NCBI RefSeq assembly: GCF_001905465.1
Contig: NZ_LISX01000018.1
Location: 51,604 to 115,603 of the forward strand
Reading direction: 5' to 3'
DNA length: 64,000 bases
From: Kitasatospora sp. CB01950
Lineage (GTDB): Bacteria > Actinomycetota > Actinomycetes > Streptomycetales > Streptomycetaceae
Shown here: piece by piece, positions 19,119 to 27,883 of the stretch
Numbering within the stretch: the first letter of the stretch is position 1
Layout of the letters: each line of letters starts with the position of its first letter
Notes under the pieces: model-generated
Told to the model about the DNA's origin: nothing
Seen by the model: the letters and a program-made list of their open reading frames with translations, nothing else
The model's database searches: none
Position numbers and translations under genes: made by a program

Positions 19119-19215
19119 TGTGAGGGCCGGGGGGTGAGATTCCCCCCGGCTACTCGGCGGAGGGTTGCGCGTCCGGCCTGGGACAGGTCCTGTCCCAGGC
19201 CGTGGCGGCCGGGCT

Positions 19216-19556
19216 GTCCTCTGACAGGTGATCTTGACCGATTGCCAAGTGAGCTTGACCGGCTGGAGGCGGCGGGTCAGGTGACGTTGCGGCCGTCTTC
19301 TTCGCGGTTCCGCCGGAAGTCATCTGGCCGATCACGGCGAAGCTCTGCTGCGCGCTCATCAACGACATCGATCGCTTCATGGAGCGTGCAGCCGGACGCG
19401 TCCCGGAACGCCTTGATCGCGTGGATGATCCGGCCGCCCAGGATTTCGCGGTCGACGCTCTCTGGCAGGTTTTCCATCAGCAGACCGTACCGATAGGTGT
19501 TCGACCGTGTCGGCCAATATCGCTTGGCAATCGGTCAAGGTCACCTGTCAGAGGTC
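19216..19556. mobile_element. 341-bp inverted-repeat (MITE-like) element
   Basis: Bases 19216-19249 and 19523-19556 form near-perfect 34-bp inverted repeats; 32 of 34 positions match. Each reads CCTCTGACAGGTGA inward, then CTTGACCGATTGCCAAG. The element holds only one small minus-strand gene. No target duplication is clear. A larger element encoding the transposase probably moves it. Confidence 0.7.
19277..19477 (-). CDS. 66-aa protein inside the inverted-repeat element
   Basis: The product is MENLPESVDREILGGRIIHA, then IKAFRDASGCTLHEAIDVVD and ERAAELRRDRPDDFRR. It is strongly helical, with one Cys and a basic C-terminus. I recall close relatives scattered in streptomycete genomes, without a function. 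It fills most of the space between the inverted repeats, so it is either the element's cargo or a regulator. No membrane segment. Confidence 0.7.
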   Translation of the reverse strand: MENLPESVDREILGGRIIHAIKAFRDASGCTLHEAIDVVDERAAELRRDRPDDFRRNREEDGRNVT

Positions 19557-20393
19557 ACCGTCGGGCATCCGGGCCAGTTGCTGCTGGCGGTTACGCCGCC
19601 CGGCCCGGCCCGGCCGGGCCGTTTCCGATGACGGTTCCGGTGGCACTTCCGATGCTGGTTCCGATGGCGCTTTCCCTCCCCGGCGGCCGCCGCCGCGTCC
19701 GGCCAGGTCGGAGGGTTGGTGGAGGCACCCCAGAATTCCGGCATCCCTGTCCTGGTCCCTCTTCTCCGCTGTAGTGGTGGGTGGTGGGTGGTGGTGCCGG
19801 TCGGGATCGGCGGCGCTGCGCTACGCGCCTGATCGGCCCGGCCGGGCCGGAGCACGACGACCACCGGGCCGCCGACCACCGGGCCGCCGAGCACCCGGGC
19901 CCCACCCCGGCCCGGCGACCCCAGGTCCGTGACAGCTCTTGCATCTCCGACCCGCCCGCCCGGCGTCTCGTTCAGCTGCTCGTCTACCTGCTCGTTCGGG
20001 TGCTCGTTCAGGGGTCCGCACCCGCGCCCGGCGCCCGGCCGTTCCCGCAGGCCAGACCCCGAATCGGGGTGTTCTCGTCGGCCCCCGCGCCGACCGTAGC
20101 CTGCACCGTCAGGTCCGCTGCGCCCTTGGGCGTTTGGCCGTCGATCCGCGCCATCCGGGCTTGCGTACCCACCGCCACCACGCGCTGCCCGGCCACCTCG
20201 GCGTCCGCGTCTACGGCTCGCGCGTCGGCGCCGGCTGCGGCTGGCGCATCCACTGGACGTGGACGAGTGACGGCGGCATCGAGGTGGTACGGATCGGCCC
20301 GCACCCGTAGCCCGGCCGGGCCGGCGCGGAGTCGGCTGCCGGTGCGCCGGGTGCAGGGAAGCGCAGACATCGCACGGGGTTAGCGCGTCAAGT
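19557..20393. other. low-information region with a repeated 18-mer
   Basis: About 840 bases. Repetitive CGGCCCGGCC-type text dominates. A patch near 20160-20310 may be coding on the plus strand (HHALPGHLGVRVYGSRVGAG ... WRIHWTWTSDGG) but has no good start. The 18-mer GTGACAGCTCTTGCATCT at 19929-19946 recurs at 28520. Confidence 0.35.
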
Positions 20394-20696
20394 TCATGGG
20401 GCGAGTCCGCTGTTGACGATGCGTGCCCAGAGCCTGTGGTGCCACTCGTTGGCGTCGGAGGCGGGCGCAGTGGTCAGGACTGGATTCGGGCCTGTCTCGA
20501 TGAGGTGCAGCAGAGCCCAGGCGACGCCGTAGCAGTCGTCCGGGCCGAAGCAGGTGATCAACGCCCGGGCCTCGTCGCCGGTGACGGGCTTGGCGATGGC
20601 TTCGATCTGGTCGCACCGCCGGTCGATCTCCTCCCCGTCAGCGTCCCAGCCGGGGAGAGGGCCGTCGGCTACGAATGCCTGCACTTCTGGTCTCAT
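20394..20696 (-). CDS. hypothetical protein, 100 aa
   Basis: ATG 20696 gives MRPEVQAFVADGPLPGWDAD, GEEIDRRCDQIEAIAKPVTG, then DEARALITCFGPDDCYGVAW and ALLHLIETGPNPVL. The composition and start look real. This resembles small proteins found in many streptomycetes that may be immunity- or regulation-related, but I cannot assign it. It sits just downstream of an IS110 remnant. Confidence 0.6.
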   Translation of the reverse strand: MRPEVQAFVADGPLPGWDADGEEIDRRCDQIEAIAKPVTGDEARALITCFGPDDCYGVAWALLHLIETGPNPVLTTAPASDANEWHHRLWARIVNSGLAP

Positions 20697-20745
20697 CCGC
20701 AAATGATCAACCGGGGCGGGCGGCTGGGGCAAGGCGCTCTGACTG

Positions 20746-21290
20746 GTCACGCTGCAGTCGCCTCTGCCTGCGAGGCGGCTGTGGGGAAGGCGGTGTGCTC
20801 GTCGAACCGTTCGTGGTGCTGGAGACAATGGTGAAGCTGTCCGAGCAGGCGATTGAAGAGGTGGCGTTGGGCGGCGGCGTGCCAGTCTCCGTGTTCGCGG
20901 CGGGCGCGGTAGTGAGCGTCGGCGCCGGGCGAGGCGGTGAGGGCGGAGAACGCTCAGAGGTGGCCGGCGTGGTTGAGGCGGTCGTTCTTCACGATGCGCC
21001 GGCCGATGTGGCTCTTCTTGCCGGAGGCGCGGGTGACCGGCGCGGCTCCGGCGTAGGCCTTGAGGCCGCGGGCGTCGGCGAAGCGGGTGTGGTCGTCGCC
21101 GATCTCGGCCAGGACGCGGGCGGCCGGCTGGGTGCCCAGGCCCGGGAAGGACAGCAGGATCTCCGCGTCGGGGTGCTGGGGGAAGAGTTCCTCGACGGCC
21201 TGGCAGGTGGCGTCGAGCTGGTGCAGGAGGGCGAGCATCTGCTTGCCGAGGGCGTCCTCGACGAGCTGGGGCTGGTGGGCGTAGTCGGAG
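20746..21290 (-). pseudogene. IS110-family transposase remnant
   Basis: The C-terminal Transposase_20 region is clear: ILLSFPGLGTQPAARVLAEI, then DARGLKAYAGAAPVTRASGK and IVKNDRLNHAGHL. The frame shifts near 20950 and goes on as LTASPGADAHYRARREHGDW and HLFNRLLGQLHHCLQHHERF. The N-terminal DEDD half is missing. Next to it, plus-strand text ending at 21399 (VIARVLADPRLAARTAKALR) may be the tail of another lost gene. Confidence 0.75.
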
Positions 21291-21468
21291 CGACGAGGCC
21301 GTCATCGCCCGGGTCCTCGCCGATCCGCGGTTGGCCGCCAGGACCGCCAAGGCGCTGCGTCGGCAGAGGCAGGCGCCCGTGGGCGACTTGGCGACCTAGC
21401 TGTGCCCGACCGCGTCGGCGGGGCCGTACAGCCAACCGGGCATGCTTGTACGACTTACTAAAAAGGCG

Positions 21469-21497
21469 TGGACGGTGTCGGTGGGGAGGCGTAGGGT
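21469..21497 (+). promoter_or_regulatory. candidate promoter for the tac-like operon
   Basis: TGGACG (21469), a 17-base spacer, then TAGGGT (21492) fits a weak HrdB-type promoter. Transcription would start a few bases before the first gene, giving a very short leader. Confidence 0.35.
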
Positions 21498-21518
21498 CTT
21501 CCTAGCGTTTTGAGTGAG

Positions 21519-22184
21519 ATGAATAGGCGTGGAGGCCTGGGTGTGTTTGTGACGACGGGGCAGGCCGGGACGGCCCTGGGGTGTTCGATCCCGACGGTGA
21601 AGAAGTTGATGGCCACCGACGTGGTGCCCGGCGTGCGCGAGCAGGGTCGGCAGGTGTTCCCGCTGGCCGCACTGCAGGCGCTCCAGGCCCGTCCTGCTGC
21701 GGACCTGTCCGTGCTCGGCGCCCCGGAGGTGGCGGTGCTGCGCGCGGACGCCCCCGCGCGGGTCGAGGAGCCGGACCGCGACTGGATCGGGTTCGGCGCC
21801 GGCCTGGACGAGGCGCAGTTGCTGGCCGCGCTGTCGGGCTGGTGGCGGTGCGATCCGGTCCGGGTCGCGGCCGGCGGGGTGCTGCCGGTGACGGTCGCCG
21901 GGTTCGTCGTGGCGGTGCTGACCGGCCTGACCGAGTGGGAGTCGGACGGCGCCGTCGGCACCGCGGGGCGCTACCGGTTCCCGAAGGCGCGGCTGGCCGG
22001 CTACCTGACCGACCTCACCGCCCCCGCCAACGCCGCCGACCCGGCTCAGCCGGAGGACGCCCGCCTGGCCGGCCTGCTGCTCGGCACCCGCCTGCCGTCG
22101 GTCTCCGGCGGCCCGGTCGCCTACGTCCCCACCCGCCCGACCACCGCCGACCGGCCCGACACCGAAGGGGGAGTGATTCGCTGA
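21519..22184 (+). CDS. HTH (excisionase/MerR-like) protein at the head of the tac-like operon
   Basis: About 221 aa from ATG 21519 (TTG 21510 is also possible). The N-terminus carries a small winged-helix-like DNA-binding motif (VTTGQAGTALGCSIPTVKKL, then GVREQGRQVFPLAALQALQA), as in excisionases and MerR. The middle is Ala/Leu-rich helical (DEAQLLAALSGWWRCDPVRV). It overlaps the next gene by one base, so it is translationally coupled to the polymerase-like protein. It could bind the matching telomere or regulate the operon. Confidence 0.65.
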   Translation: MNRRGGLGVFVTTGQAGTALGCSIPTVKKLMATDVVPGVREQGRQVFPLAALQALQARPAADLSVLGAPEVAVLRADAPARVEEPDRDWIGFGAGLDEAQLLAALSGWWRCDPVRVAAGGVLPVTVAGFVVAVLTGLTEWESDGAVGTAGRYRFPKARLAGYLTDLTAPANAADPAQPEDARLAGLLLGTRLPSVSGGPVAYVPTRPTTADRPDTEGGVIR

Positions 22185-24343
22185 TGGACCGCAAGTCGTA
22201 CACCGCCCATCTCGCCGGCCTGCGCGAGCTGCGCACCGACATCACGGCCGCGGAGAAGACCGTCGCCGCCGCGCAGAAGGAGCTGGACAGGCTCACCGCC
22301 CAGCGTGCCCGCCGCGTCGCCGGGCTCGCGGGGTACGAGGGCGCCCAGGCCGCGGCGGTCGCGAAGGCGTCCGGGCTGACGCTGGCCGACGTGGTGCGGA
22401 TCGCGCCGCTGCTCGACCCGACTCCGGCCGCAGTTCGCGAGGCCCGCCCCGCGGCCGAGACCTCCGCCGCCTCGGCCGCGCCGGTGCCGGTGGCCGAGCC
22501 CGCCGTGCGGCCGGTTGCCGCCATCCCCCCGGCCCCGGCCCCGGCCCCGGCCGGGGCCGCTCCCGTGGCCGTGCCCGCCGACCAGCCCGCCGCTCCGGCT
22601 GCGCCGGTTGCCGCGCCCGCCACGGTGGCCGCCGCACAGCCCGCCGCAGTGGCAGGGGGCGGTCAGCGGGAGCTACCGCAGATCCCGCAGGGCCCGGCCG
22701 GTGACCGGTTCGCCGCCGTCACCTCCGGCCTGGTCTCGACCCGGCCGAACTTCACCCAGCAGACGCGGGTGACCGTGTTCCTGGACGCCGTGACGGGCGA
22801 GCTGGTGGCCCGTGAGCACACGCTGCGCCTGAACCTCGGGGCGAAGTCGCCGGGGGAGATCCTGGACGCGGTCCTCGCCGCCGCGCCCGGCACCGAGCGG
22901 ATCTACATTACCGCGGGCGCCCCGTGGCACGACGGCGCCGAGCGCTACTCCACGCTCAAGGACGCCGTCGCCGCGTGGCTGAACACCCCGAGCGAGCGGT
23001 GGACCACCGCCACCGGAGCCGGCAAGGACAAACTGGCCGGGCACTTCGTCCACCATCGCCAGCCCGTCGGCCGCTACGCCCCCGCCGCCGACCCCAAGAA
23101 CGTGGTCGAGGTCCGCAGCATCGGCGAGTGGTTCGATCCGGACGGCACCGACCCGGCCACCTGCCGGGACGCGTTCCGGCTGCTGTGGCAGGCGCTGCGC
23201 CGGCACTGGGACGACGCGGTGCTGATGGGCTCCCCGTCGCAGACCGGCCGGGACCTGTGGACCCGCACCATCCCGACCAAGGGCAAGTGGGCGGGCGGCT
23301 ACCCGGTCATGTCGGAAGAACTGCGCGGCCTGCTGCACGCCACCGGCGGGCAGGGCCGCACCGAGCTGCTCCCGCCGCCCCGGGTGCCGCAGCAGCTGCC
23401 GGGCCTGGTCGAGTTCGACGCGACCTTCGCCTACGGCAAGCAGACCTGGAAGAGCGGGGTCGGCGCGCCCCGGCGCGTCACCGCCGCGGCGTTCGCCGCG
23501 ATGGACCAGGCCGCGCAGGCCAAGGCGCTGATGGCGTGCTCGCACTGGCACATCCGCGTGACGGTCCCCCAGGGCTGGAGCCACGTCGGGCTGCTGCCCG
23601 CCCCGGTGCCCGGTGACCGGGCCTGGGAGTACCCGGCCACCCCGGGCGCCACGTTCACCACCTGGGCCGGTGGCGCAGAGGTCCACCTCGCCCTCACGAA
23701 CCACCTGATGCCGTGGAAGGTCGAGGTGTTGGACGGCCTGATCTGGGAGGACGGCAAGCCGATCGACGACTGGGGCAAGAAGCTCAAGGCGGCGTGGGCG
23801 GACCTGACCAACCTCTCCCGCATGCATGGCGACGAGCGCCAGCGGCAGGCGGCCTACCTCGCCAGCCGCGCGGTCCGCTCGATCCTGCTGTTCGGGATCG
23901 GCGGCTTCGCACAGCGCCCGCGCACGGTCACCGGCACCACGCCGATCGGCGAGGCGCTGCCGGCCGGGGTGGAGATCCTCGGCCAGGACGAGACGGTGGT
24001 GACCTGGCAGCGCTCCACCGGGTTCTCCCGCGACCCGAACGCGCACCCCGAGTGGGCCGCCCGCGTCTGGTCGGGTGCCCGCACCGCGCTGCTGTCCATG
24101 AAGATGCGCGAGGACGACGTGATGGTCGGCGCGCTCCACCTGCCCCCGCACAGCGTCGTGGCGTTCCGCACCGACGCCATCTACACCACCGCCGACGTCA
24201 CCTGGCCCTACCACGGCCAGCCCGGTGAGTTCCTGAAAAAGGGTCACCTGCCCGGCCCGGTCGCCGCCCCGACCACGCCGGAAGAGCTGCTGGCCCTGCG
24301 CGATCTCGGCCGCGCCCACTACGCCCAGGGAGGTAGCCGGTGA
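22184..24343 (+). CDS. telomere-associated-like protein with family-B polymerase-like palm motifs (candidate Tac)
   Basis: 719 aa. The first 45 residues are a helical HTH-like region, followed by an Ala/Pro-rich linker to about residue 165. The remaining 550 residues form a large domain. Three motifs fall in the order of protein-primed family-B polymerases: LVEFDATFAYGKQTW (motif A, Asp412), RAVRSILLFGIGGF (motif B), and VVAFRTDAIYTT (motif C, Asp664, compare YxDTDSIY). It sits directly before a small HTH protein that resembles a terminal protein, as in tap-tpg and the SCP1 tac-tpc pair. I infer it elongates or loads that protein on telomeres. Assignment to Tac rests on layout and motifs only. 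Confidence 0.6.
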   Translation: MDRKSYTAHLAGLRELRTDITAAEKTVAAAQKELDRLTAQRARRVAGLAGYEGAQAAAVAKASGLTLADVVRIAPLLDPTPAAVREARPAAETSAASAAPVPVAEPAVRPVAAIPPAPAPAPAGAAPVAVPADQPAAPAAPVAAPATVAAAQPAAVAGGGQRELPQIPQGPAGDRFAAVTSGLVSTRPNFTQQTRVTVFLDAVTGELVAREHTLRLNLGAKSPGEILDAVLAAAPGTERIYITAGAPWHDGAERYSTLKDAVAAWLNTPSERWTTATGAGKDKLAGHFVHHRQPVGRYAPAADPKNVVEVRSIGEWFDPDGTDPATCRDAFRLLWQALRRHWDDAVLMGSPSQTGRDLWTRTIPTKGKWAGGYPVMSEELRGLLHATGGQGRTELLPPPRVPQQLPGLVEFDATFAYGKQTWKSGVGAPRRVTAAAFAAMDQAAQAKALMACSHWHIRVTVPQGWSHVGLLPAPVPGDRAWEYPATPGATFTTWAGGAEVHLALTNHLMPWKVEVLDGLIWEDGKPIDDWGKKLKAAWADLTNLSRMHGDERQRQAAYLASRAVRSILLFGIGGFAQRPRTVTGTTPIGEALPAGVEILGQDETVVTWQRSTGFSRDPNAHPEWAARVWSGARTALLSMKMREDDVMVGALHLPPHSVVAFRTDAIYTTADVTWPYHGQPGEFLKKGHLPGPVAAPTTPEELLALRDLGRAHYAQGGSR

Positions 24344-25038
24344 GCCCCGGCACGCCGCAGGACCCGAACGAGGCCGCGCGGCTGACGCAGGAGCTGATCG
24401 ACCAGGGCTACACCAAACGCCAGGTCGCCAGGATGCTCGGCCGCGACGCCTCCCTCGTCTCCCAGTTCTTCACCAAGGGCAAGGGCGCGAGCATGGTCGA
24501 CGCACTGCGCCAGGTCGTCCGCGCGGTGCGCGGCGGCGAACGCGACGAGGAGACCCTGTCCGGCATCGCCGAGGCGAACACCAGCCGCCGCCGCACGAAG
24601 ACGGGGCAGAAGGCGCGGGTGCGGGGCAAGGACACGGTTGGCGAGGCGGGCGGGTCGATGGCCGGCCGTGCCGGACGACAGGCCATCAAGTCGGGTGCCT
24701 CCCACCTGGCCCCGGTGGTCCATGAGACCGGGCAGGCCGGCGGACGACTCGCCTTCACCGTGCGGATGAAGGCCGACCAGTACGTGTACTCCGCCGGGTC
24801 GGAGAAGGACTCCGGCGGCATCCGGCGCGGGTTCGTCCCCCGCTCGGACGGCACCGAGGAACGCACCTACGGCTCCAGCTCAACCGGCGGGTTCGACGCC
24901 GCTGAGTGGTCCCAGCGGGTGGCGGACCACCACGGCGACGTCACCGAGGCGATGCGGGAGTGGCTGGTGGAGACCGGCCGCGCGGTCGAGGACGCCGACA
25001 TCGCCTACCTCGAAGTCCGCGGCTGGATCCCCGAGTAG
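24340..25038 (+). CDS. candidate terminal protein (Tpc-like)
   Basis: GTG 24340 overlaps the previous stop by four bases. The product is 232 aa, basic in the middle. An N-terminal HTH is clear (LIDQGYTKRQVARMLGRDAS then LVSQFFTKGKGAS), as in streptomycete terminal proteins. The middle is rich in Arg/Lys (NTSRRRTKTGQKARVRGKD) and the C-terminus is acidic with Tyr and Ser (DADIAYLEVRGWIPE) that could accept a 5'-phosphate. Length is near the Tpc size I recall for SCP1. Direct similarity to Tpg is not visible beyond the HTH, so this is inference. Confidence 0.55.
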   Translation: MSPGTPQDPNEAARLTQELIDQGYTKRQVARMLGRDASLVSQFFTKGKGASMVDALRQVVRAVRGGERDEETLSGIAEANTSRRRTKTGQKARVRGKDTVGEAGGSMAGRAGRQAIKSGASHLAPVVHETGQAGGRLAFTVRMKADQYVYSAGSEKDSGGIRRGFVPRSDGTEERTYGSSSTGGFDAAEWSQRVADHHGDVTEAMREWLVETGRAVEDADIAYLEVRGWIPE

Positions 25039-25048
25039 GACCCGGTAC

Positions 25049-25087
25049 GGCCTCTCCCCGTCCATGGCCTGGCCCCGGGGAGAGGCC
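25049..25087 (+). terminator. hairpin terminator after the tac-like operon
   Basis: A 12-bp perfect stem (GGCCTCTCCCCG with its complement) closes a 15-base loop, 10 bases after the stop at 25038. Confidence 0.55.
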
Positions 25088-25158
25088 CACGGCCCGGCCC
25101 TTCCACAGCACCGCCCGCACCGCCGAGCCGTCTCAGCATCCGAAGGAGAAGCACCGCC

Positions 25159-27519
25159 GTGGAGACCACCACCGCCACCGCCGAGCAGAACGTGCCGGCC
25201 GCGTTCCGCGCCACCGCCAGGAAGCCGGTCCCGGCGCAGCCGACCGGCGCGGCCGCCGTGGCGAATCCGTTGCCGCTGCACTGGTTCCAGAAGGACGCGG
25301 TGGCGGCCGCGGTGCGCGAGGTGAAGGACGGCGGCCGCGCCACGGTCGTCGCGGCCACCGGCTCCGGCAAGACGCTGATCGCGGCCGGCTGCGCGCGGCG
25401 CCTGGCTGCGAAGGGCCGGGTGCTGGTGTTGGTGCCGACGATCGAGTTGCTGGAGCAGACCGCGGAGGCCTGGTCGCTGCGGGGCGGTCGCCGGGGCCTG
25501 GCGGTGGCGGCGTGCTCGCGGGAGGAGGCGTTGGAGAGCGCGGAGGCCGGCGGACGTGTCCACGCTCAGGTGACCACGCAGGCGGCCAAGCTCACCGACT
25601 TGGTCAACGGCGCCCCCGAAGGCCAGCCGGTCACCGTGTACGCCACCTACGCCTCCCTGGAGCGCATTGTCCAGGCGCACCAGCAGTTCGGCCTGCCTGC
25701 CTGGGACCTAGTGGTCATCGACGAGGCCCACCGAACCGCAGGTGCCGAGGGGAAGGCGTGGGCGGCTGTCCACGCTGACGACCAGGTCCCCGCTGCGCGC
25801 CGGCTGTACTTCACTGCCACCCCCAGGATCGCGGACGACCGGCGGGCGAAGGACGGCCTGGCCGACCTCACCGACACCGACGGCGTTGAGAAGCTGCCCG
25901 TGCTCTGCTCCATGGACTCGGAGGAGATCTACGGCAAGACCTGCTTCACCTGGACGCTCGGACAGGGCATCGAGCACGGCTACCTCGCCGACTACCGCGT
26001 CCTCGTGCCGGTGGTCACCGACGAGGACTTGCGCGAGCTGCTGAACCTCCCGGCCGTCGCCGACCTGCGCTCCCAGCGCTCCAACGAGGAACTGCTGCGC
26101 CTCGCGTTGCAGATCGCCGTGCTCCGCGCGGTCGCCGATCTCGAACTGCGCCGCGTGATCACCTTCCACTCCCGGGTCACGGGTGCCCGCGAGTTCGCGG
26201 GCACCCTGCTGGAGGCCTCGGAGCTGTTGGAGGACAAGGACCGGCCGGAGCGGATCTGGGCGAAGGCCGTGGCGGGCACCGACCGGCTGCGCGACCGCCG
26301 GGCGGCGTTCGCGGAGTTCAAGGCCCACACCGGCGAGGACGGCGAGGAGTGCGGGATCCTCTGCAACAGCCGGCTCCTGACGGAGGGAATCGACGTCGCC
26401 GCCGTGGACGCGATCGTCTTCGCGGACCCGAAGTCGTCGGTCATCGACATCGTCCAGGCCGTCGGGCGGGCGCTGCGCCAGTCCTACCGGCAGGGCAAGG
26501 TGTCCTGGGTCGTCATCCCGGTCTACCTGCCCACTCCCGTGGTCGGCGACGACACCGCCACCGCGGACCCGGCCGAGGTCCACGACGCCGGCGAGGCGGT
26601 GAAGGCGGAGGCCGACGCCGAGATCGAGGCGTCCTCGTTCCGCACCATCTGGCGGGTCCTGCGCGCTTTGGCGGCGCACGACGCCCGGGTGGTGGGCCGG
26701 ATCACCGAGCTGCGCGCCCACCGCTCGCAGGGCGCCGCGCACACCACCACGACCACGGCCGCCGAGGGCGAGGCGGCGGAGGCCGGGGAGGACGAGCAGC
26801 CGGCGGTGCCGGTGGAGTCGCCGATCGAGTGGCTGCGGATCAACGCCCGGCACCACGCGGCGAAGATCCTGCAGACCGTCAAGCTGCGGGCGTTCAACCC
26901 CAGGGCGGTCGAGTGGCAGCGGATGCACGCCGTCGCCACCGCGTTCCACATCGAGCACGGCCACCTCGACCCCACCGACAAGACGCGCCACGCGGAGTTG
27001 ATCTCCTGGCTCGCCCGCCAGCGCCACCTGAACGGCCAGCACCTGCTGGATGCCGCCCGGGTCAGCGAGTTGGACGCGCTCGGCATGATCTGGTCGAAGA
27101 ACGCGAACGCCTGGGAACGCGGCTTCGCGTACGCCGCCGCGTTCCACCGCCGGCACGGTCACCTCGCGATCCCGGCGACCGCGAAGCTGGACGACTACGC
27201 GGTGGGCGCGTGGATGCGCCGCCAGCGCAAGGCCGAGAACCTCACCGCGGACCAGGTCGCGAAGCTCGACGCGCTGGACGAGCTGTGGCGTCTGGAGCCG
27301 GACTGGAACAGGTCGTACCGCCGCCTGCTCGCCTACCTCGCCGCCGGCGGAACCCTCGACGGTCCCGCCAACCGCACCGGACTCGGCGACGATCCGACGT
27401 TCCGGCCCGGCGCCTGGCTGCGGAAGCAGGCGGGGGCCCGCACCGACGGGAAGCTGACCGACCACCAGGCCGCGCTCCTGGACGCGCTCACCCGGCACGC
27501 CGAGACCGTCACCGGCTGA
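25159..27519 (+). CDS. DEAD-like helicase with C-terminal helicase-associated (HA) repeats
   Basis: 786 aa from GTG 25159. Superfamily 2 motifs: Walker A ATGSGKT (66-72), YATYASLE, DEAH (188-191), TATP (219-222), the RVITFHSRVTGA strand, NSRLLTEGIDVAAVDAI, and DIVQAVGRALRQ. From about 560 on, four HA repeats follow (AVATAFHIEHGHLDPTD ... YAAAFHRRHGHLAIPATAKL ... GAWMRRQRKAENLTADQVAK). The same layout occurs in the helicase at 60634-63096. Such helicases lie beside streptomycete telomeres. It follows the tac-like operon and may act in end maintenance. Confidence 0.88.
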   Translation: METTTATAEQNVPAAFRATARKPVPAQPTGAAAVANPLPLHWFQKDAVAAAVREVKDGGRATVVAATGSGKTLIAAGCARRLAAKGRVLVLVPTIELLEQTAEAWSLRGGRRGLAVAACSREEALESAEAGGRVHAQVTTQAAKLTDLVNGAPEGQPVTVYATYASLERIVQAHQQFGLPAWDLVVIDEAHRTAGAEGKAWAAVHADDQVPAARRLYFTATPRIADDRRAKDGLADLTDTDGVEKLPVLCSMDSEEIYGKTCFTWTLGQGIEHGYLADYRVLVPVVTDEDLRELLNLPAVADLRSQRSNEELLRLALQIAVLRAVADLELRRVITFHSRVTGAREFAGTLLEASELLEDKDRPERIWAKAVAGTDRLRDRRAAFAEFKAHTGEDGEECGILCNSRLLTEGIDVAAVDAIVFADPKSSVIDIVQAVGRALRQSYRQGKVSWVVIPVYLPTPVVGDDTATADPAEVHDAGEAVKAEADAEIEASSFRTIWRVLRALAAHDARVVGRITELRAHRSQGAAHTTTTTAAEGEAAEAGEDEQPAVPVESPIEWLRINARHHAAKILQTVKLRAFNPRAVEWQRMHAVATAFHIEHGHLDPTDKTRHAELISWLARQRHLNGQHLLDAARVSELDALGMIWSKNANAWERGFAYAAAFHRRHGHLAIPATAKLDDYAVGAWMRRQRKAENLTADQVAKLDALDELWRLEPDWNRSYRRLLAYLAAGGTLDGPANRTGLGDDPTFRPGAWLRKQAGARTDGKLTDHQAALLDALTRHAETVTG

Positions 27520-27539
27520 CCCGCCCCGCACGACCCCCG

Positions 27540-27562
27540 CCGTCCCGGCTTGGCCGGGACGG
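27540..27562 (+). terminator. short hairpin after the helicase gene
   Basis: A 10-bp perfect stem (CCGTCCCGGC) with a TTG loop, 20 bases past the stop and before the ribosome site of the next gene. It could be a terminator or a leader hairpin. Confidence 0.45.
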
Positions 27563-27585
27563 TCCACCTCCCGGAGGAGAGACGA

Positions 27586-27837
27586 GTGACCATCCCCACC
27601 ATCCAGCAGCCGAAGGTGTCCTGGTACGCCCAGTGGGAGTGCGGCGCCTGCGGCGACGGCGGCGACGCGCTGTTCGACGACGGCACCCTGGTCGACGCCG
27701 ACCATGGCTGCGACGACGGGCCCGAGATCGGCTGGGACGGCCGCGCCGAGTGCAGCGCCTGCGGCTGGGCCCTGGAGACCCAGTTCGCCGACGGCGACTG
27801 GGTCGAGGCCGGCCACGACTGCACCACCGACCGGTAG
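27586..27837 (+). CDS. zinc-ribbon protein, 83 aa
   Basis: GTG 27586 follows GGAGGAG. Two similar halves each hold a CxxC (WECGACGDGGDALFDDGTLV then RAECSACGWALETQFADGDW), each closed by a His-x-Cys or His-Asp-Cys (DADHGCDDG and EAGHDCTTD). This looks like a tandem zinc ribbon. It follows the helicase by 66 bases and is probably part of the same locus. Function unknown. Confidence 0.8.
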   Translation: MTIPTIQQPKVSWYAQWECGACGDGGDALFDDGTLVDADHGCDDGPEIGWDGRAECSACGWALETQFADGDWVEAGHDCTTDR

Positions 27838-27851
27838 CACCACTGTCCCGA

Positions 27852-27878
27852 GGGCGGCCCGCACACACCGGGCCGCCC
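27852..27878 (+). terminator. hairpin terminator after the zinc-ribbon gene
   Basis: Perfect 10-bp stem GGGCGGCCCG with its complement and a CACACAC-type loop, 15 bases after the stop. Confidence 0.6.
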
Positions 27879-27883
27879 ACCCC

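Larger units (their letters stand above)
17275..19153 (+). mobile_element. group II intron with its encoded protein
   Basis: The 3' part is diagnostic: a 34-base domain V hairpin (19085-19118, starting GAGCCG with the AGC triad) followed by a domain VI hairpin (about 19123-19153, ending CTAC). A reverse transcriptase gene lies within, and the region before it has structured non-coding text. The 5' end is uncertain; GTGCTG at 17275 is my best guess for the conserved GTGYG-type start. It lies 138 bases beyond the IS21 end. Confidence 0.75.

Noticed and set aside
21581..22183. Extension of the Tac-like protein upstream of 22184
   Set aside because: The upstream part of this frame is Arg/Gly-rich and runs across the real HTH gene in another frame, which overlaps the 22184 start by one base.
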